Origin: Liolophura sinensis
Taxonomy: Eukaryota; Mollusca; Polyplacophora; Chitonida; Chitonidae
DNA length: 64,000 nt
Assembly (NCBI RefSeq): GCF_032854445.1
Contig: NC_088297.1
Location: 2,667,991 to 2,731,990, forward strand
Direction of reading: 5' to 3'
This document shows positions 23,321-34,830 of this stretch, piece after piece. Within the stretch, counting starts at the first letter, position 1. The number at the start of each line of letters is the position of its first letter. The translations under genes and the position numbers were made by a program. The notes below the pieces were generated by a model. That model saw nothing but the letters and a program-made list of their open reading frames with translations. It had not been told where the DNA came from and ran no database searches.

Positions 23321-24306
23321 TGGCTTAGCTGCAGCGAACATGTAGAGTATAAATGTGCAAATTAGCAACCGTCGCTTTATCTCATAAATGCGCCTCGTGA
23401 AATGTGTCACATTTAACGGAATGCCGTGAATAATCTACCATCGCACGTTAGATATCAGACACTTTTCCTGACGTAAAGCCGCAGCTGAGCTGGAAAGAGC
23501 TGGATTCGACTGGATTAAGCCAGATCAATGCAGTATTCGACCGAGCCAGTGAGGGTAATGCGAAGGTACTCAGACTGCGTGAACTACAAACCGTGCGCTC
23601 TTCTAACTTACAGCCATGCCTCACATCTTCAAGTTTGTATAGACCAGTTACCTTGAGACCGTACCAAGACGAACACAAGCCCCATTTCTGATCGCCATAC
23701 ATATCTGCTGTTGAGCGGGCACGTGTTTAGGTTGATTACACGTTTGTGTCGTTTGGGAATACCTACAATATATACAGCACCGATGAGACAGAGACCCATG
23801 AAACAGACAACAGATTAACCGCAAAACCATGTTGGTAAATGCATAATGAAATCAATTAAATTATATTCTAGAAAGTTTTAGAATGCAAATCAGTGTATTT
23901 TAAAGTACAGTGTAAATTAGAGTCTTTCTTTTTGGCTTTTCCTTTAAGGGCAAAACGACGTAAAGTGCAATATCCACCCGTAGAAAGACTATTCAAAACT
24001 GTGTCTGAAAATACATTTACGTTTTTTCGATTTTTATACGATGGAAGAACTTGCAAGAGACAAATGAGTTACAGGAAATGCATGTGAAAGCCTTTTATAT
24101 GTTACTAATTACTACCGAATTCAAAGCCGTTATTATTTTTTGACACTACCAAAAGTACTCATCCAACGATTTCATTTTCTTTATCACGCTCATGGAAAAC
24201 TTATCTTTGACTGTTTACGTAAACATTATTTTCGTTTCATACAGGAAAGAACGGAATACTAGAACAGTCTCACTTACTGTTTTCGCACTTGTTTACATAT
24301 ATTTAC

Positions 24307-25174
24307 CTCGTCGTCCATCGACAACAGAAGCAGAGAGTTGAAGAACTGCAGTCAGAAATGGATGCCTTTGTCGTGCTGGAGACAAGTGATGTTGGTGCCG
24401 GCTGAACATATACTGGTGCTTGAGTGCGTTGGACATATACTGGCGCCTGGGTACGTTGGACATACACTGGCGCCTGGGTACGTTGTACATATACTGGCGC
24501 CTGCGTGCGTTGGACATATATTGGCGCCTGTGTGCGTTGGACGTAAACCGGCGGTCGCGTTGGGTGGACGTAAATTGGTGGTTCTGATGGGGGTTGGTAT
24601 TTAGTTGGTGCTGGAGTCCACTGGCGGTAAACCGGGGGATGAGTAGGTTGCACGTAAACAGGCGGCTGTTGAGGCTGGGCATACAATGGCGCCTGTGTCG
24701 GATGGACGTAAACAGGCCTAGAAGTTGCTCGATGGTAGCTGCTCTGAACGGCTGGCTGCTTGTCGAACTCTCGTGGAATGTATCGTGGGGCAGGGTACTG
24801 ATACACTCGCCTGTCTGCCCGATCGTGATAGCCACGACGCCTGTCCTGGGAGCTGGCAGCACCTGCAGCTGCCGCCACCGAGGCTGCCGCTGGCGAACCG
24901 GAAGCTGCCGCTGCAGCCGCGACTGAAGATGAGGCTGCTCCAGCCGCCGCTGAGGCACTGGCAGATGAAGACGCTGGTCCTGGCCAAGCCTTGTGTGGAT
25001 AATGACGGCGGTCGTACACCTGGTACCCCACACCCTCCTGGTAGCCCCTCCCCTGGGGGTAGCCCGCGTGGTACTGCCTTCCACCTGTACCCGTGTTGTG
25101 CTGCTGTAATTCCGCCCCTATTCCGAACTCACCGTGACGGTAGTCCGAGAGATACCTCGATGCCTCCATGAAAC
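24307..25174 (-). CDS. Exon 2: Ala-rich silk-like block and Pro/Tyr 9-residue repeats
   Basis: The acceptor ttacttcatatttcgcag precedes GTTTCATGG, and the donor gacgag/gtaaat ends the exon. The length of 868 nt fits phase 1 in and phase 2 out. Order of parts: a Tyr/Gly/His-rich lead (RYLSDYRHGEFG, GYQEGVGYQVYDRR); an Ala/Ser-rich block of ~40 residues (SASASAAAGAASSSVAAAAA) as in silk-like structural proteins; an Arg/Tyr-rich stretch (RRGYHDRADRRVYQYPAPRY); degenerate VYVxPTxxP repeats; then five near-perfect copies of YVQRTQAPV (27 bp at DNA level, about 24420-24560). The Pro-Tyr density suggests a cross-linkable extracellular material, as in periostracum, byssus or shell matrix; this is inference. 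No named family is recognised. Another minus frame is also open over this exon but has ordinary arginine-rich shadow composition. Confidence 0.75.
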
Positions 25175-25602
25175 CTGCGAAATATGAAGTAAAACTTATA
25201 CCAAAACCCTTTTTGGACAAACACTAAAGAAAGGCCTAAGGTTGATACAACAAAGGCATTTCAGCCCTAAGTTAAAATTTCTCACTTCGTCACAATGCTT
25301 GGTATTTGGTAAACTGATATGTCTTAAGTTAAGATAACATTTACGAAGAGATTAAAAAGAGCAGAGTGAGTAAGTCGGAGATTTCGCCGTTATATTCATG
25401 TTTAAAACAAAATGAAAAATAAAAACTCCAAAACAAGTTGCAAACCGCTTTTTTCATTGTGTACATCTTAGTTTCAATCCAAACAGGTGTTTTTCTTTTT
25501 GCGGATGGTCCCATGTTCGGCGGACTGGAATCGAAAATGGCGGTTAGTGAAGTTCGCTTGCTGTTTGTGAGAACAGCAGCGTCATGGTCTTAACAATTAT
25601 GT

Positions 25603-25910
25603 AAGGGAACAACTGACGCTATGGAACAACTGACGCTATGGAACAATTATACATTAGGGAACAGTTGTTATTTGGAAACAACTAGCTTAAGGGAAGAACT
25701 GACGCTAGGAAACAAGTGATAATAGGGAACAACTGATAATATGGAACAACTGATCATAGGGAACAACTAATAATATGGAACAACTGATGATAGGAACATC
25801 TGACGATAGGGAACATCTGACGATAAGGAAAAACTGATGATAGCAATAACTGATGATAGGGAACAACTGATAATAGGGAACAACTGATGATAGGGAACAT
25901 CAAATTAGGG
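25603..25910 (+). repeat. Irregular ~17-bp repeat (GGGAACAACTGATAATA)n, left arm
   Basis: About 17 units of gggaacaactgatgata-like sequence with variable spacing. The reverse complement of the same motif fills 26111-26735. Confidence 0.85.
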
Positions 25911-26110
25911 AAATAAATTATTTAGCTTCATATAACATGTTTTCAACATAGTAATCAACAGAACGATTTTAAAATGTATTAGAAATGTGTGGAAGTTGGA
26001 ATATAACACCGTAGTTTACATGACATGCTGGATGAGGGAAAAAAACCTCGACTCATCCATAATAGCTAATTTCGCTGTATGTAGCTTTGCCTGTTCATCT
26101 TTCGGCCAGC

Positions 26111-26735
26111 TCGTCAGTTGTTCCCTAAAGCCAGTTGTTCCCTAAAGCCAGTTGTTCCCCCACGTCAGTTGTTCCATAGTGTCAGTTTTTGTCTGTCGTC
26201 AATTGTTCCCTAACGTCATTTGATCCATAATGTCATTTGTTCCATAATGTCATTTGTTCCATAATGTCAGTTGTTTCCATAATGTCAGTTGTTTCCTAAT
26301 GTCAGTTAATCCAAAACACGTCAGTTGTAATGTCAATTGTTCCCTAATGTGAGTTGTTCTTTGATGTCAGTATTTCCTTTAAGTCAGTTGTTTCCAAAGG
26401 AAAATTGCTGGCAGGTGTCAGCTGTTCCATAACGTCATTTGTTCACTGAAGTCAGTTGTTCTTTGAAGTCAGTTGTTCCATGAAATCGGTGGTTCTCTTA
26501 TGCCAGTTGTTTCCTGAAGTCAGGTGTTCCCTATCGTCAGTTGTTCTCTGGTGTCAGTTGTTTCCTGAAGTCAGATGTTTCCTAAAATCAGTTGATTTCT
26601 AACGCCAGTTGTTCCTTGAAGTTAGCTGTTCTCTAATGTCAGTTGTTCCCTAACGTCTGTTGTTCCTAACATCAGCTGTTTCCTAACATAAGTTATTCTC
26701 TGACATCAGTTGTTTCCTAAGGCCAGTCTTCCCGC
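26111..26735 (+). repeat. Irregular ~17-20-bp repeat (GTCAGTTGTTCCCTAAT)n, right arm
   Basis: About 33 units such as gtcagttgttccctaatgtc. The core AGTTGTTCC is the reverse complement of GGAACAACT in the left arm, so the two fields form a long imperfect inverted repeat around a ~200 bp spacer. Confidence 0.85.
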
Positions 26736-27152
26736 ACCCCATAACAACTTATTCCGTGTAATCAGTTGCTTTGAAGCAAACTAAAATGCTATGAAAATAT
26801 TAACTGTGGTCCTGAAATTAAGTTTCACTTGTCTTTATATCACAATAAACATGAACTAATTCTTAATATCGTCTTAAAATGCCAACTCTGGGTACACTTC
26901 TGCTTTTTACCTCAATATTCCACGTTCTAGATTTGGACATGCAATGACAGCAGACTTCGGCAAACCAGTAGAGTCGACCATGTTTTATCGGTCAGTTGAG
27001 TGCAGCTGTGACGCAGGCTAAACATAACCGTTATACCAGGTCCTGTTGTTAATGGGCACAGCCTGTCCTTCCGACATCGATACTCTCTGGCTTATTTATC
27101 TCTGCAGCCTTGTTTACGCAACGCCTTTCGTTTAAAACTAACAGCCTAATGT

Positions 27153-27174
27153 GGGGCGGGGAGGGGGTGGGGGG
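27153..27174 (+). other. G-rich run, potential G-quadruplex
   Basis: ggggcggggagggggtgggg contains four G tracts with one-base loops, the simplest G-quadruplex pattern. Confidence 0.6.
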
Positions 27175-27351
27175 CAATGTATTTTCTATCTGGGCCTAAT
27201 AAGTTCTCCAACGACGATAGACGAGTATAAACTAAATTACCGCAAGTAATGGATATAAACACGTTGAAGCTGTATAATAGACAGGGAACAGTTTGACCCG
27301 TTACAATACCATTCTGTTACACTATAGCTACTACTTCTACTACATTTAGGG

Positions 27352-27835
27352 GAATTGGTTCTGGCCGAGTGGTAAGGTGGGTTACCAAACAACATATGGT
27401 GCGGGTTCAAAACCGACGAGGGACAGAGGATTTTTAGAATCCTCCGTTCTCACTGACTGCGGGTCCTTGGTGACAATACTTATTTATTTATTTTATTTGA
27501 TTGGGATTTTACGCCGCACTCAAGAATATTTCACCTATACGACGGCGGCCAGTATTAAGATCATTATTGTGATCGGAGGAACCTTGGTGACAATAAGAAA
27601 TCGAGGACGCTAGTGTGGCCATTTGTGCAGCCTTAAAAGTTCGTTGAAGTCCACTTGTGGTGGGAATATCTGCACATCACACACGGGGAAGATCATCAGT
27701 AGCTTACCAAATGTCGGTGGTTTAACTCAGGCGTTTACGGTTTCTCCGCTCGTAATGTTAACATGTATGGAATAAGCTAAAAACTTGTGAGTATATACGG
27801 CCTTAAGCAACAATCAAAGAAATAAATAAATAACA
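27352..27835 (+). mobile_element. SINE of a second tRNA-headed type, split by a nested SINE
   Basis: The head has a perfect Pol III A box (tggccgagtgg, 27362-27372) and a B-box-like ggttcaaaacc (27404-27414). The body resumes after the nested insertion and ends in atacggccttaagcaacaat followed by aaataaataaata. The family is not named. Confidence 0.65.
27479..27581 (-). mobile_element. 5'-truncated Meta-SINE-like insertion with 14-bp target site duplication
   Basis: Flanked by ccttggtgacaata at 27465-27478 and 27582-27595. It carries the reversed tail (atttatttattttatttgat) and the 3' domain only. Confidence 0.85.
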
Positions 27836-30757
27836 CTGACTCATGTGAAAAACGTGCATTTTCTTTACAATTGTCGTCATCTAAATGATACTTAACAAGT
27901 ATGGTGAAAACAGCTAGCGTGCCTGCTCCTTGAGGTTCAGTGTGACATCTTTGTCAAGAAAATCTAAAGAAACATCCGCGTAAATCCAACTTAAAGTGTA
28001 AATATTACAGTTCAATCTGACTTATTCTTTGCTGGTTTATTGTAATATCTATAAGTAACACGTGTTAAGCTGAATCGTCTTCCCTGGAGAAAACACTTTC
28101 CAGTGAGTCCTATACAAGCGCTCTACAAACGACCTGGTTTTACCACATGTCCATAAGCGTGAGTATGCAAAATGTATACGGGGTGGAATGTCAGAGTGGG
28201 TGTTGTCCAAACTTGTTCGATAGGAGCCTAAATCTGACTGAGTCAACATTTACGGTATTTATGTGATATCCTGATAGAGGAAGTGAGAAAACCTATAACA
28301 CTAAGCCCCGAAACAGGATTTGTGGTCGACCCAAATCAGATATGTACGACCGCAAGTCCGGTCCGGAAAATACTCCGCGGAGTTTACATTTTGCATTCTC
28401 TGAACGCCGTGAGAAGCAATGTTATACACACCCAACGTAGGCAATTCTCAGTATGGGATGACTTTATGTCTGCTGAGTCTTTGATTTGCTAACGTGCATT
28501 AGAGGCAGCGAATGTATTAAACAGTTCTTTTAGTGTTCCCTTTAACAGCTCGCGATACATAAAGGATACAGTATTTTTGGGGGGTATTTGTAGTAGGCCT
28601 ACAAGTGCAATATAATATATGTTCTCGCAAAAGAATTCCACAGCTTGGGAATTTTTTTTTGATCCCGCAGCCCATAAAAACCTTCCTAACATAACGAAAG
28701 TGTTTAATAGCAAGCACTCTGTAGATAATCATGATGTGGACTTTACATGAGCTGCCATTATTTTGATAGCTATTCTGGAAGGGTTATTTAAATGAAATGT
28801 GCGTTGGAACATTTATGGACCCATAAAAGTGACCAAAGAAAGTAATTGACAAATGGATTAGTCGCTAGTCTTGTCTAGGATCAAATCTCACCAAAAAAAA
28901 AAGAAAAAAATAGCTAGAGAAGGTTAGATTCGAACTCTCAGTGGCACTAATGGAATTCATGTGATCTCTGACGCAATTTGACATATATAAAGTCTTTCAC
29001 ATGTCACTATATCAATACAATGGTTTAGCTTTTAGACATGTCTCCACATATACCATTTTTTGTTGACGATTATAACCCTGCTATTTATATCATACATAAA
29101 GAACATATTCAACATACCTTCCTATCAAATATCTTCCAGATGTGTTAAGCTATGTGCACGATAAATCAAGTTACTCCTGACCTGAATCATACGTCGTATT
29201 CATTGACATAATATATTGGTAAGAACGGCCATGTGGTCATGATTGGGAATAAGTTGACATAGATCTGGACGATTTGTTAATCTTCACACCTATTCCTTTC
29301 GACGCATGCGCTCATGGTGCAACGTGCTTACGTGCTTACCTCCGCGACGTCATATTATTTCAAAATATGGAAAGCCTGCCTTTGGTAAACTCCTGTGGAC
29401 ACTTTTTCGTTTTCGGTTCTTGGTTTAGTTTTTACATTGTATGAAACAACACACAATGTTTAATTTTGATCATACATTGATTTACAACCCTCTACTCTGA
29501 AACTATAAACTAAAGCTTGGATAAGTATATATATTCAGGGTATCAGCAAATAAGTGTGGCCTGCCTGACTTCATACTACGGTATCTTGTACAGCCAATAG
29601 CTATGTTTTCTAGCGCTTTGCAGCGTAAGGATTCATGGTCATCTCGTGCTCACCCGCGCTGTGAGTAGTTGCAAATGTGATGTCGATTGAATTTTATATA
29701 TAACCACCATATGTGGAGCTACAACGCGGAGCCTAACCGTCACTTATTTGAATATAGGCACAGAACAGGGCCCGGTCCTTCAATGACAACACCAGATTTT
29801 AAGCCATGTTTTCAAGCTGCATATAGCCCCAAAGTAATGATGTACCAGTATGATAAATAGGAATTTAATTTGCTGTTTTTATATGCCTTATAAGGCTTCC
29901 CTAAAATCTTAAGCTCTTAACATGTCTTGGAGTTGGACGCCCAAAGTCGTGAGTTCGAGTCTCACTCGAGCCAATATTTTCAGTGATAGCGCTGTCAATG
30001 CTTAAAATTCAATATATATGGTACATATTCCCTGGTAATATGACTTAGCTAATATACATTTGTGGAACTGGGTTTAGATGTCTAAATACGTCTATGCGAT
30101 ATCACAAGGACATATGCGTGCATCCTAAATGTAAGAAGATCTTAAGATGAATTATCAAAAGTTTTTGGACACAGATCCTACAATGACGACAGACCTTTAC
30201 ATGACGTGTCTTTTGAGGACAAATCCTTGCTTACTTAGAGCTCATAATCGTTTGGAGTACAGATACACATAGCCGTCATGTAAAAATTTTGTTTTTACGG
30301 ACAGGTCTAGCCATGTTAATTATCTATATTTTTATATATGTTGGAAAACACAAACTAAGTAAGAGCTATTTGTTGTAGACTCCTAAGATTATACTACCCG
30401 ATACGGGATATAGTTGAAATACCTATTTACTACAAGCCTTGTTTATCGGTTAAGGCTGGAATCTCTGTACATTGACAATTTACAAACGTTCGACGAATAT
30501 TTGTCCCATCATTTAGGTTTAACTATTACAGTTAGCTGTGATCTCGTTTTACCACTTTAGACGTTTGATATTTTATGCCATATTGCGTCCGAATTACTAT
30601 GGTCAAGTCGGTCGCCGTGAACACCTGAGCACCTTTAATGAACATATTAAACGAACCTACACTTTGTATACATCACGTACACTTAATAATGCATGTAATG
30701 AAGCGGAAACATAACATTTTGAGTTCAGTTTTCTTCTGGCTTATACAGCTTACTTAC

Positions 30758-30806
30758 TGATAAGGCCTCCAAATGTCCAGATCCACAATGCCATGGCCGT
30801 TCTCAT
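30758..30806 (-). CDS. Exon 1 of a secreted repetitive structural protein (signal peptide)
   Basis: Starts with ATG and encodes MRTAMALWIWTFGGLI: a basic residue near the start and a hydrophobic core of about 14 residues, typical of a signal peptide. It is followed by a near-ideal donor (atca, then gtaagtaag). It ends in phase 1, exactly the phase needed by the acceptor at 25175, and the junction codon becomes AGT (Ser). The next residues (FMEASRYL) could complete the cleavage region. The assignment to the downstream exons rests on strand, order, phase and the absence of a better start in between; intron 1 would be ~5.6 kb. Other first exons remain possible. Confidence 0.6.
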
Positions 30807-30865
30807 CTTGAATGACTTGCACCGTTACACCGAACCTCTCAGCGCCTTTATGGTCCGTCCAACAG

Positions 30866-30872
30866 ATAAATA
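30866..30872 (-). promoter_or_regulatory. Candidate TATA box of the structural-protein gene
   Basis: TATTTAT on the minus strand, about 60 bp before the proposed ATG at 30806, which would put the start of transcription near 30840 and leave a short 5' UTR. The position is right for a core promoter, but the motif is common in AT-rich DNA. Confidence 0.35.
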
Positions 30873-32574
30873 CAATGCCTTTCAGCTGAGACAGCGGACG
30901 CTGCGGTAGCAGTTTTCCGTTAGATTAAGCAGACTCATAATTTTTACATCTTTGGCGAGGCTAACAAAGCCAAGCCGCCCTGATCGCCTGTTCAGTCTCG
31001 TCCATTCAAGAGAGTCATAGCACGGATAGAGCCGGATAGCGGAGAGTTTGAGATTACAAACCGAAGCGTGGAGAACGCGCATGTAACCGTTACCGGAGCT
31101 TGAGAAAGACAGGGATCTGATTGAAACCAGTCCTAAGCCTATATAGCGACAGCTACGATGCCTTGTGACGCCATTTTGCACAGTTATATTTTCAGAGGCA
31201 TAAAAAGTAGCTCTATTTTTTTTAATGTTATTCAGCATACAGTGATGGGAAAGTACACCAAAAAGAAGCTATTCAGTATCACAGTTTTCAATGCTGGAGG
31301 AAGTATATTTTCAGGCTGAATAATGCAGACATGTCACTTGTATTTGTCGTTCATGTGCAGAAAGTAGTCCCAGTAGCATGCTCTCAAAATGGCGCGAATC
31401 GCTGCACAAGTCTGCATGTAACCAGCCAAAATGCCACTCGCTGTGTAATAAATGGTAGTGACAAATCGTCAGCGCCTAATTTGGCCAAAGTAGACACAGC
31501 CAACGCAATCGGTTGTTTATGACCGTTATTTTATTTCAACATTTGATTTTTTCCAGATGGGCTTGTTATCAAACTGTTCTAAACGTCAAGACCTGGCATG
31601 TAAACAATACATTCACGGCATTAGACCAGACTTCTGACAAGTTACCACAGAGCTTGATCAAAGGTTCGTGGTTCGACCATTACTAGTAATACAATGGTAT
31701 TCATTTATTCTTTGATTAGCCGTATTAATATTTAACGTAAAACATAATTTAGAACCAATTTCGAAGTTATCAACTGTTTTATTCAGAAAAAATCAAAAAG
31801 ACAAACTGCTGTGTTTTATACCCGGGATGTGGCTTAAAGATTTGTCACACAGGTCTAAATAAATAAATAAGTTAAGAGTAAAATGTTATAACAACATTCA
31901 GCAAGAACATTTTAGTCGAAACTAGAATAAAAACCGAATGAGAGTTGACTCAAAATGGCTGTATTGAACTCTGCAAGTCGGTGCTAAGAGCAACTGAAGT
32001 CTACGGTTACTGTGACGTCATCAGTGACGCTATTATTTATAAAGCGGAGATTTCGTAGTTTCGTCAGTATACTTTCTTTCGGTCCACACCCGGGCCAAGT
32101 CCACAAATCCATGTCTGACTTGAGAAAAACGTTGAATACGATTTTATAGCATATTTTGGGTCCTAGAAATTTAAATGTTGACCATGTCATGAATGTTATT
32201 TTATGAAAAATGTTTGAAAGTTAACTTCAACCAGTACTAAAGTCCGTAAGAATTGTGACAAGGTTTTAAATTTTGTCTGGAGAAAGGAAAGACTTTGTGC
32301 TATGAGCCACTGGTATACTGTATTCCGATTTGTTTTAAAATAATAACAAAGACAGTAATGAAATAAATAAAGAAATTAAATGGTAGACATCTGACCTCAG
32401 GGATACACGAGGCCATAGGGAAGCCGCTGGCAGAGATGTGAAAAGCGAATTTTGTGGAGTGTTTGTACAGGATTGAACAATTGGAGTCCCTAAACTGCGA
32501 TAGAAATACGACTAATATTATAGTTGTGTGACAATCAGTGGCCTGCAGACTCAGGTATTGAAAATTAATCAGAT

Positions 32575-32694
32575 TTACGGTCGTGGGTTTCCCTTGGGCT
32601 CTGTCCGGTTTCCTCCCACCATAATACTAGCCGCCATCGTCTGAGTAAAACATTCTTGGGTACGGCGTAAACAACAATCAAATAAATAAATAAA
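32575..32694 (+). mobile_element. SINE 3' fragment
   Basis: ggtcgtgggtttcccttggg, ggtttcctcccaccataata, tacggcgtaaacaacaatca and an aaataaataaa tail. Confidence 0.8.
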
Positions 32695-33244
32695 CTGGCA
32701 TTCGTCTTGAAAGAAGCAATTACATTTTATAAGATGTATGTACATCTTTCTGTAAATCTGTAGGAACAAACTTGCTAATTGCCTGTAAGTAGATACATTG
32801 TGTAAAGGGATTGATCTCGTTCCGTTTAAAATCACACTGGTATGGTATAACCGTACGTTAACAAGATGTTCACCTTTGTCACACATTTCTAGTACCAAAT
32901 CAGTAGAAAATAAAAAAAAGCATAAGTGTTACTTAAATAATCAATAATTCCGCTGCCTTAAACAGTGGGGAAACACAATTTAAGTGTTCACAGGATTGCT
33001 CTAGGACATTGAATCTTTCAATTCCGTACTAATTGAATTCAATAACTAAATAGCCCACATATTTACTAGTTTACCTAGCGCGTCTTATAAAGTAAGGTCT
33101 ATCCGGAAGAAAAAAACATTAAATGGTTACCATCTGCGACAGACTTTGTATTCGCTAAAAGTGTGTTTTGTCGGGTTAACTGCCGAACTTTTCCAGACAG
33201 CTGTCAAACTTCCGGTCGTTAGATTATTTGGGTCAAAGCTACGT

Positions 33245-33252
33245 GTATATAC
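33245..33252 (+). promoter_or_regulatory. Candidate TATA box before the exon at 33309
   Basis: gtgtatatactacc lies about 60 bp before the ATG at 33309, a distance fitting a start site ~30 bp downstream and a short 5' UTR. Confidence 0.3.
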
Positions 33253-33308
33253 TACCAGCTTACAGTCGAATCCGACAGCATTTCCTGTTATAACCAGGCC
33301 CAGTAAGA

Positions 33309-33366
33309 AATGTCAGACTTTCTTCGTAGGTGCAAAGCGATCATTTTACTTCTCAGCTGTTTGTTT
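33309..33366 (+). CDS. Candidate first exon with signal peptide, gene otherwise unseen
   Basis: ATG in a fair context (aagaaATGt) opens MSDFLRRCKAIILLLSCLF: basic residues followed by a hydrophobic core ending near Cys, a good signal peptide. A perfect donor (tttg/gtgagtta) follows in phase 1. No matching downstream plus-strand exon with family similarity was found before the 3' end of the minus-strand protease gene, so the partner exons are unknown and this may be a chance combination. Confidence 0.3.
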
Positions 33367-33691
33367 GGTGAGTTAACTGAGCACAGCATTAAAATGCACT
33401 CGTATCTTGCACTCGTACCTTATCAACAAACAACGCATTCTAACCGCCACACGGAATTCCAAAGAAATCTGCATTTCACCTTAGAATGTTTTTGCATTCT
33501 TACTCACGACTATCTCCCTTTATTCCTAAACACACTGTTTAAAAGTAGAGCTTTTATCTTTGAATGACGTGCATCAAGTTGTATTACATCTTTGATTTGA
33601 CTGCTCTTGTTTGTTTACGCACATAGAGTTTAATACATTTTCTGAACGGCATCTCCAGCTATGCATTCTGAAACTGTCTATATTACTACTA

Positions 33692-33765
33692 CTGACCGCC
33701 GTCGTATACGTGAAATATTCTCGAGTGCGGTGTAACACACCAATCAAATAAATAAATAAATACAT
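33692..33765 (+). mobile_element. SINE 3' fragment
   Basis: ccgccgtcgtatacgtgaaa, tattctcgagtgcggtgtaa and a caaataaataaataaat tail. Confidence 0.75.
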
Positions 33766-34029
33766 TTATAAATGCCATCTTTTTGTTGTTTAACCGCCTT
33801 TCCACTGGCAAAAACATAACGTAGATGGAAAGGACACTTTCATACGATGTTCACTCTCAAATAAAACCGCATTTCTAATGTTTCTAGCTGTTAATCGCAA
33901 AGATGGGATTTTTATGACTTTTCATAACCAAGATATGATACACTAAACTCAGTACAAATGCAAATACTTTGGAGAAGCCATGTTTTCAGTAACCTTTGGA
34001 CTGCCGTGAATTTTGTGGGGAGACACTTA

Positions 34030-34112
34030 TTGTGTTTCCTCAAACCATAATGCTGGTTGCCGTATAAGTGAAATATTGTTCAGTACGGGTTAAAGCACAT
34101 TCAAAGCAATCA
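34030..34112 (+). mobile_element. SINE 3' fragment, old
   Basis: tttcctcaaaccataatgct, cgtataagtgaaatattgtt and cagtacgggttaaagcaca remain recognisable. Confidence 0.6.
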
Positions 34113-34662
34113 AAATAGACCAACGGATTTCCGTATTCACTTTGCCTGCCGTATCCGCTGTTGTACGTCAGCCACAAGAGGGCGCTCTTTAACTCGTGTG
34201 CATACCTAAATTAGTGAGGCAAGGATATTTCTCAGAGCTCTGCCTTCCCATTGCTTAACGGATCACAAATTTAACATTTAGATTCACAATATGGCTACCC
34301 CAAGAGAGGTGCAGCTTTTCCTTGTTCTTCCGTAGCACGGCAGTAGTTTCTTGAGAAATATATCAGATTTTATCCATTGTTGTTGATTTTTTTATAGAAA
34401 ATGACGGGGAAAAATTTCCCGGATAAACACGTTTAAACACGCACTTTCCTCTGTTACACAGTGCTTGTGTACTACAGACTTGCTGTATACAAGCACGACT
34501 ATACAGAGACAGTCATAGAAGAGAGTAAAAGAATGAAGCGCCTAAACGGACTTCTTTTATGCGCAGTGATTTCTGCATAGTGTACATGTATGACTGCATA
34601 CTCCCACAGCTCACTTTACATCAATGCCGCCATAAGACAAGCCTCACATGTACCGGAATATT

Positions 34663-34830
34663 CCATTTACATGTTAAGCGCCATACTCAAGAAGGTTTAG
34701 TTATGTCGAAGTTCGGGCTTATACACGAGTGGAGAAAACCGGAGTGACCAGAGTAAACCACCGACCTTTGGCAAAAAACAGACGAATTGGCCTAAACATG
34801 ACACACAGATTGTCACGCTAGGAGCTCGAG
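34663..34830 (-). mobile_element. Diverged SINE-related element
   Basis: atgttaagcgccatactcaa, gagtaaaccaccgacctttg and gcttagcgtgcttgccgtat resemble parts of a SINE whose body (accgacctttggcaa) also appears at 55100-55265 and, weakly, at 54670-54775. Confidence 0.45.

Larger units (their letters stand above)
21438..24306 (-). other. Intron 2 of the structural-protein gene
   Basis: AT-rich intron bounded by the donor gtaaat at 24306 and the acceptor ccttcag at 21438. It contains a SINE (21576), a short SINE tail fragment (22425) and an irregular gaccgaccaact repeat (23087). I see no further exon in it, although a small exon cannot be excluded. Confidence 0.6.
25175..30757 (-). other. Intron 1 of the structural-protein gene (proposed)
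   Basis: Lies between the signal-peptide exon and exon 2. It contains two minisatellite fields in inverted orientation (25603-25910 and 26111-26735), a G-run (27153), and a SINE with a second SINE inserted in it (27352-27835). From 27836 to 30757 I see only AT-rich sequence with degenerate tRNA-like relics near 28925-28950 and 29927-29973. Confidence 0.5.

Noticed and set aside
24293-25084. 263-residue minus-strand frame overlapping exon 2
   Set aside because: Arg/Gln/His-rich shadow composition; it does not fit the acceptor phase or the repeat structure of the Ala-rich/Pro-Tyr frame.
28925-28952. Reverse tRNA T-arm-like sequence (ggttagattcgaactctcag)
   Set aside because: Isolated motif without cloverleaf partner.
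29927-29973. tRNA-like 3' half (gtgagttcgagtctcactcg)
   Set aside because: T-arm and B box are good, but no matching 5' acceptor stem or D-arm lies ~72 nt upstream; probably a SINE or tRNA relic.
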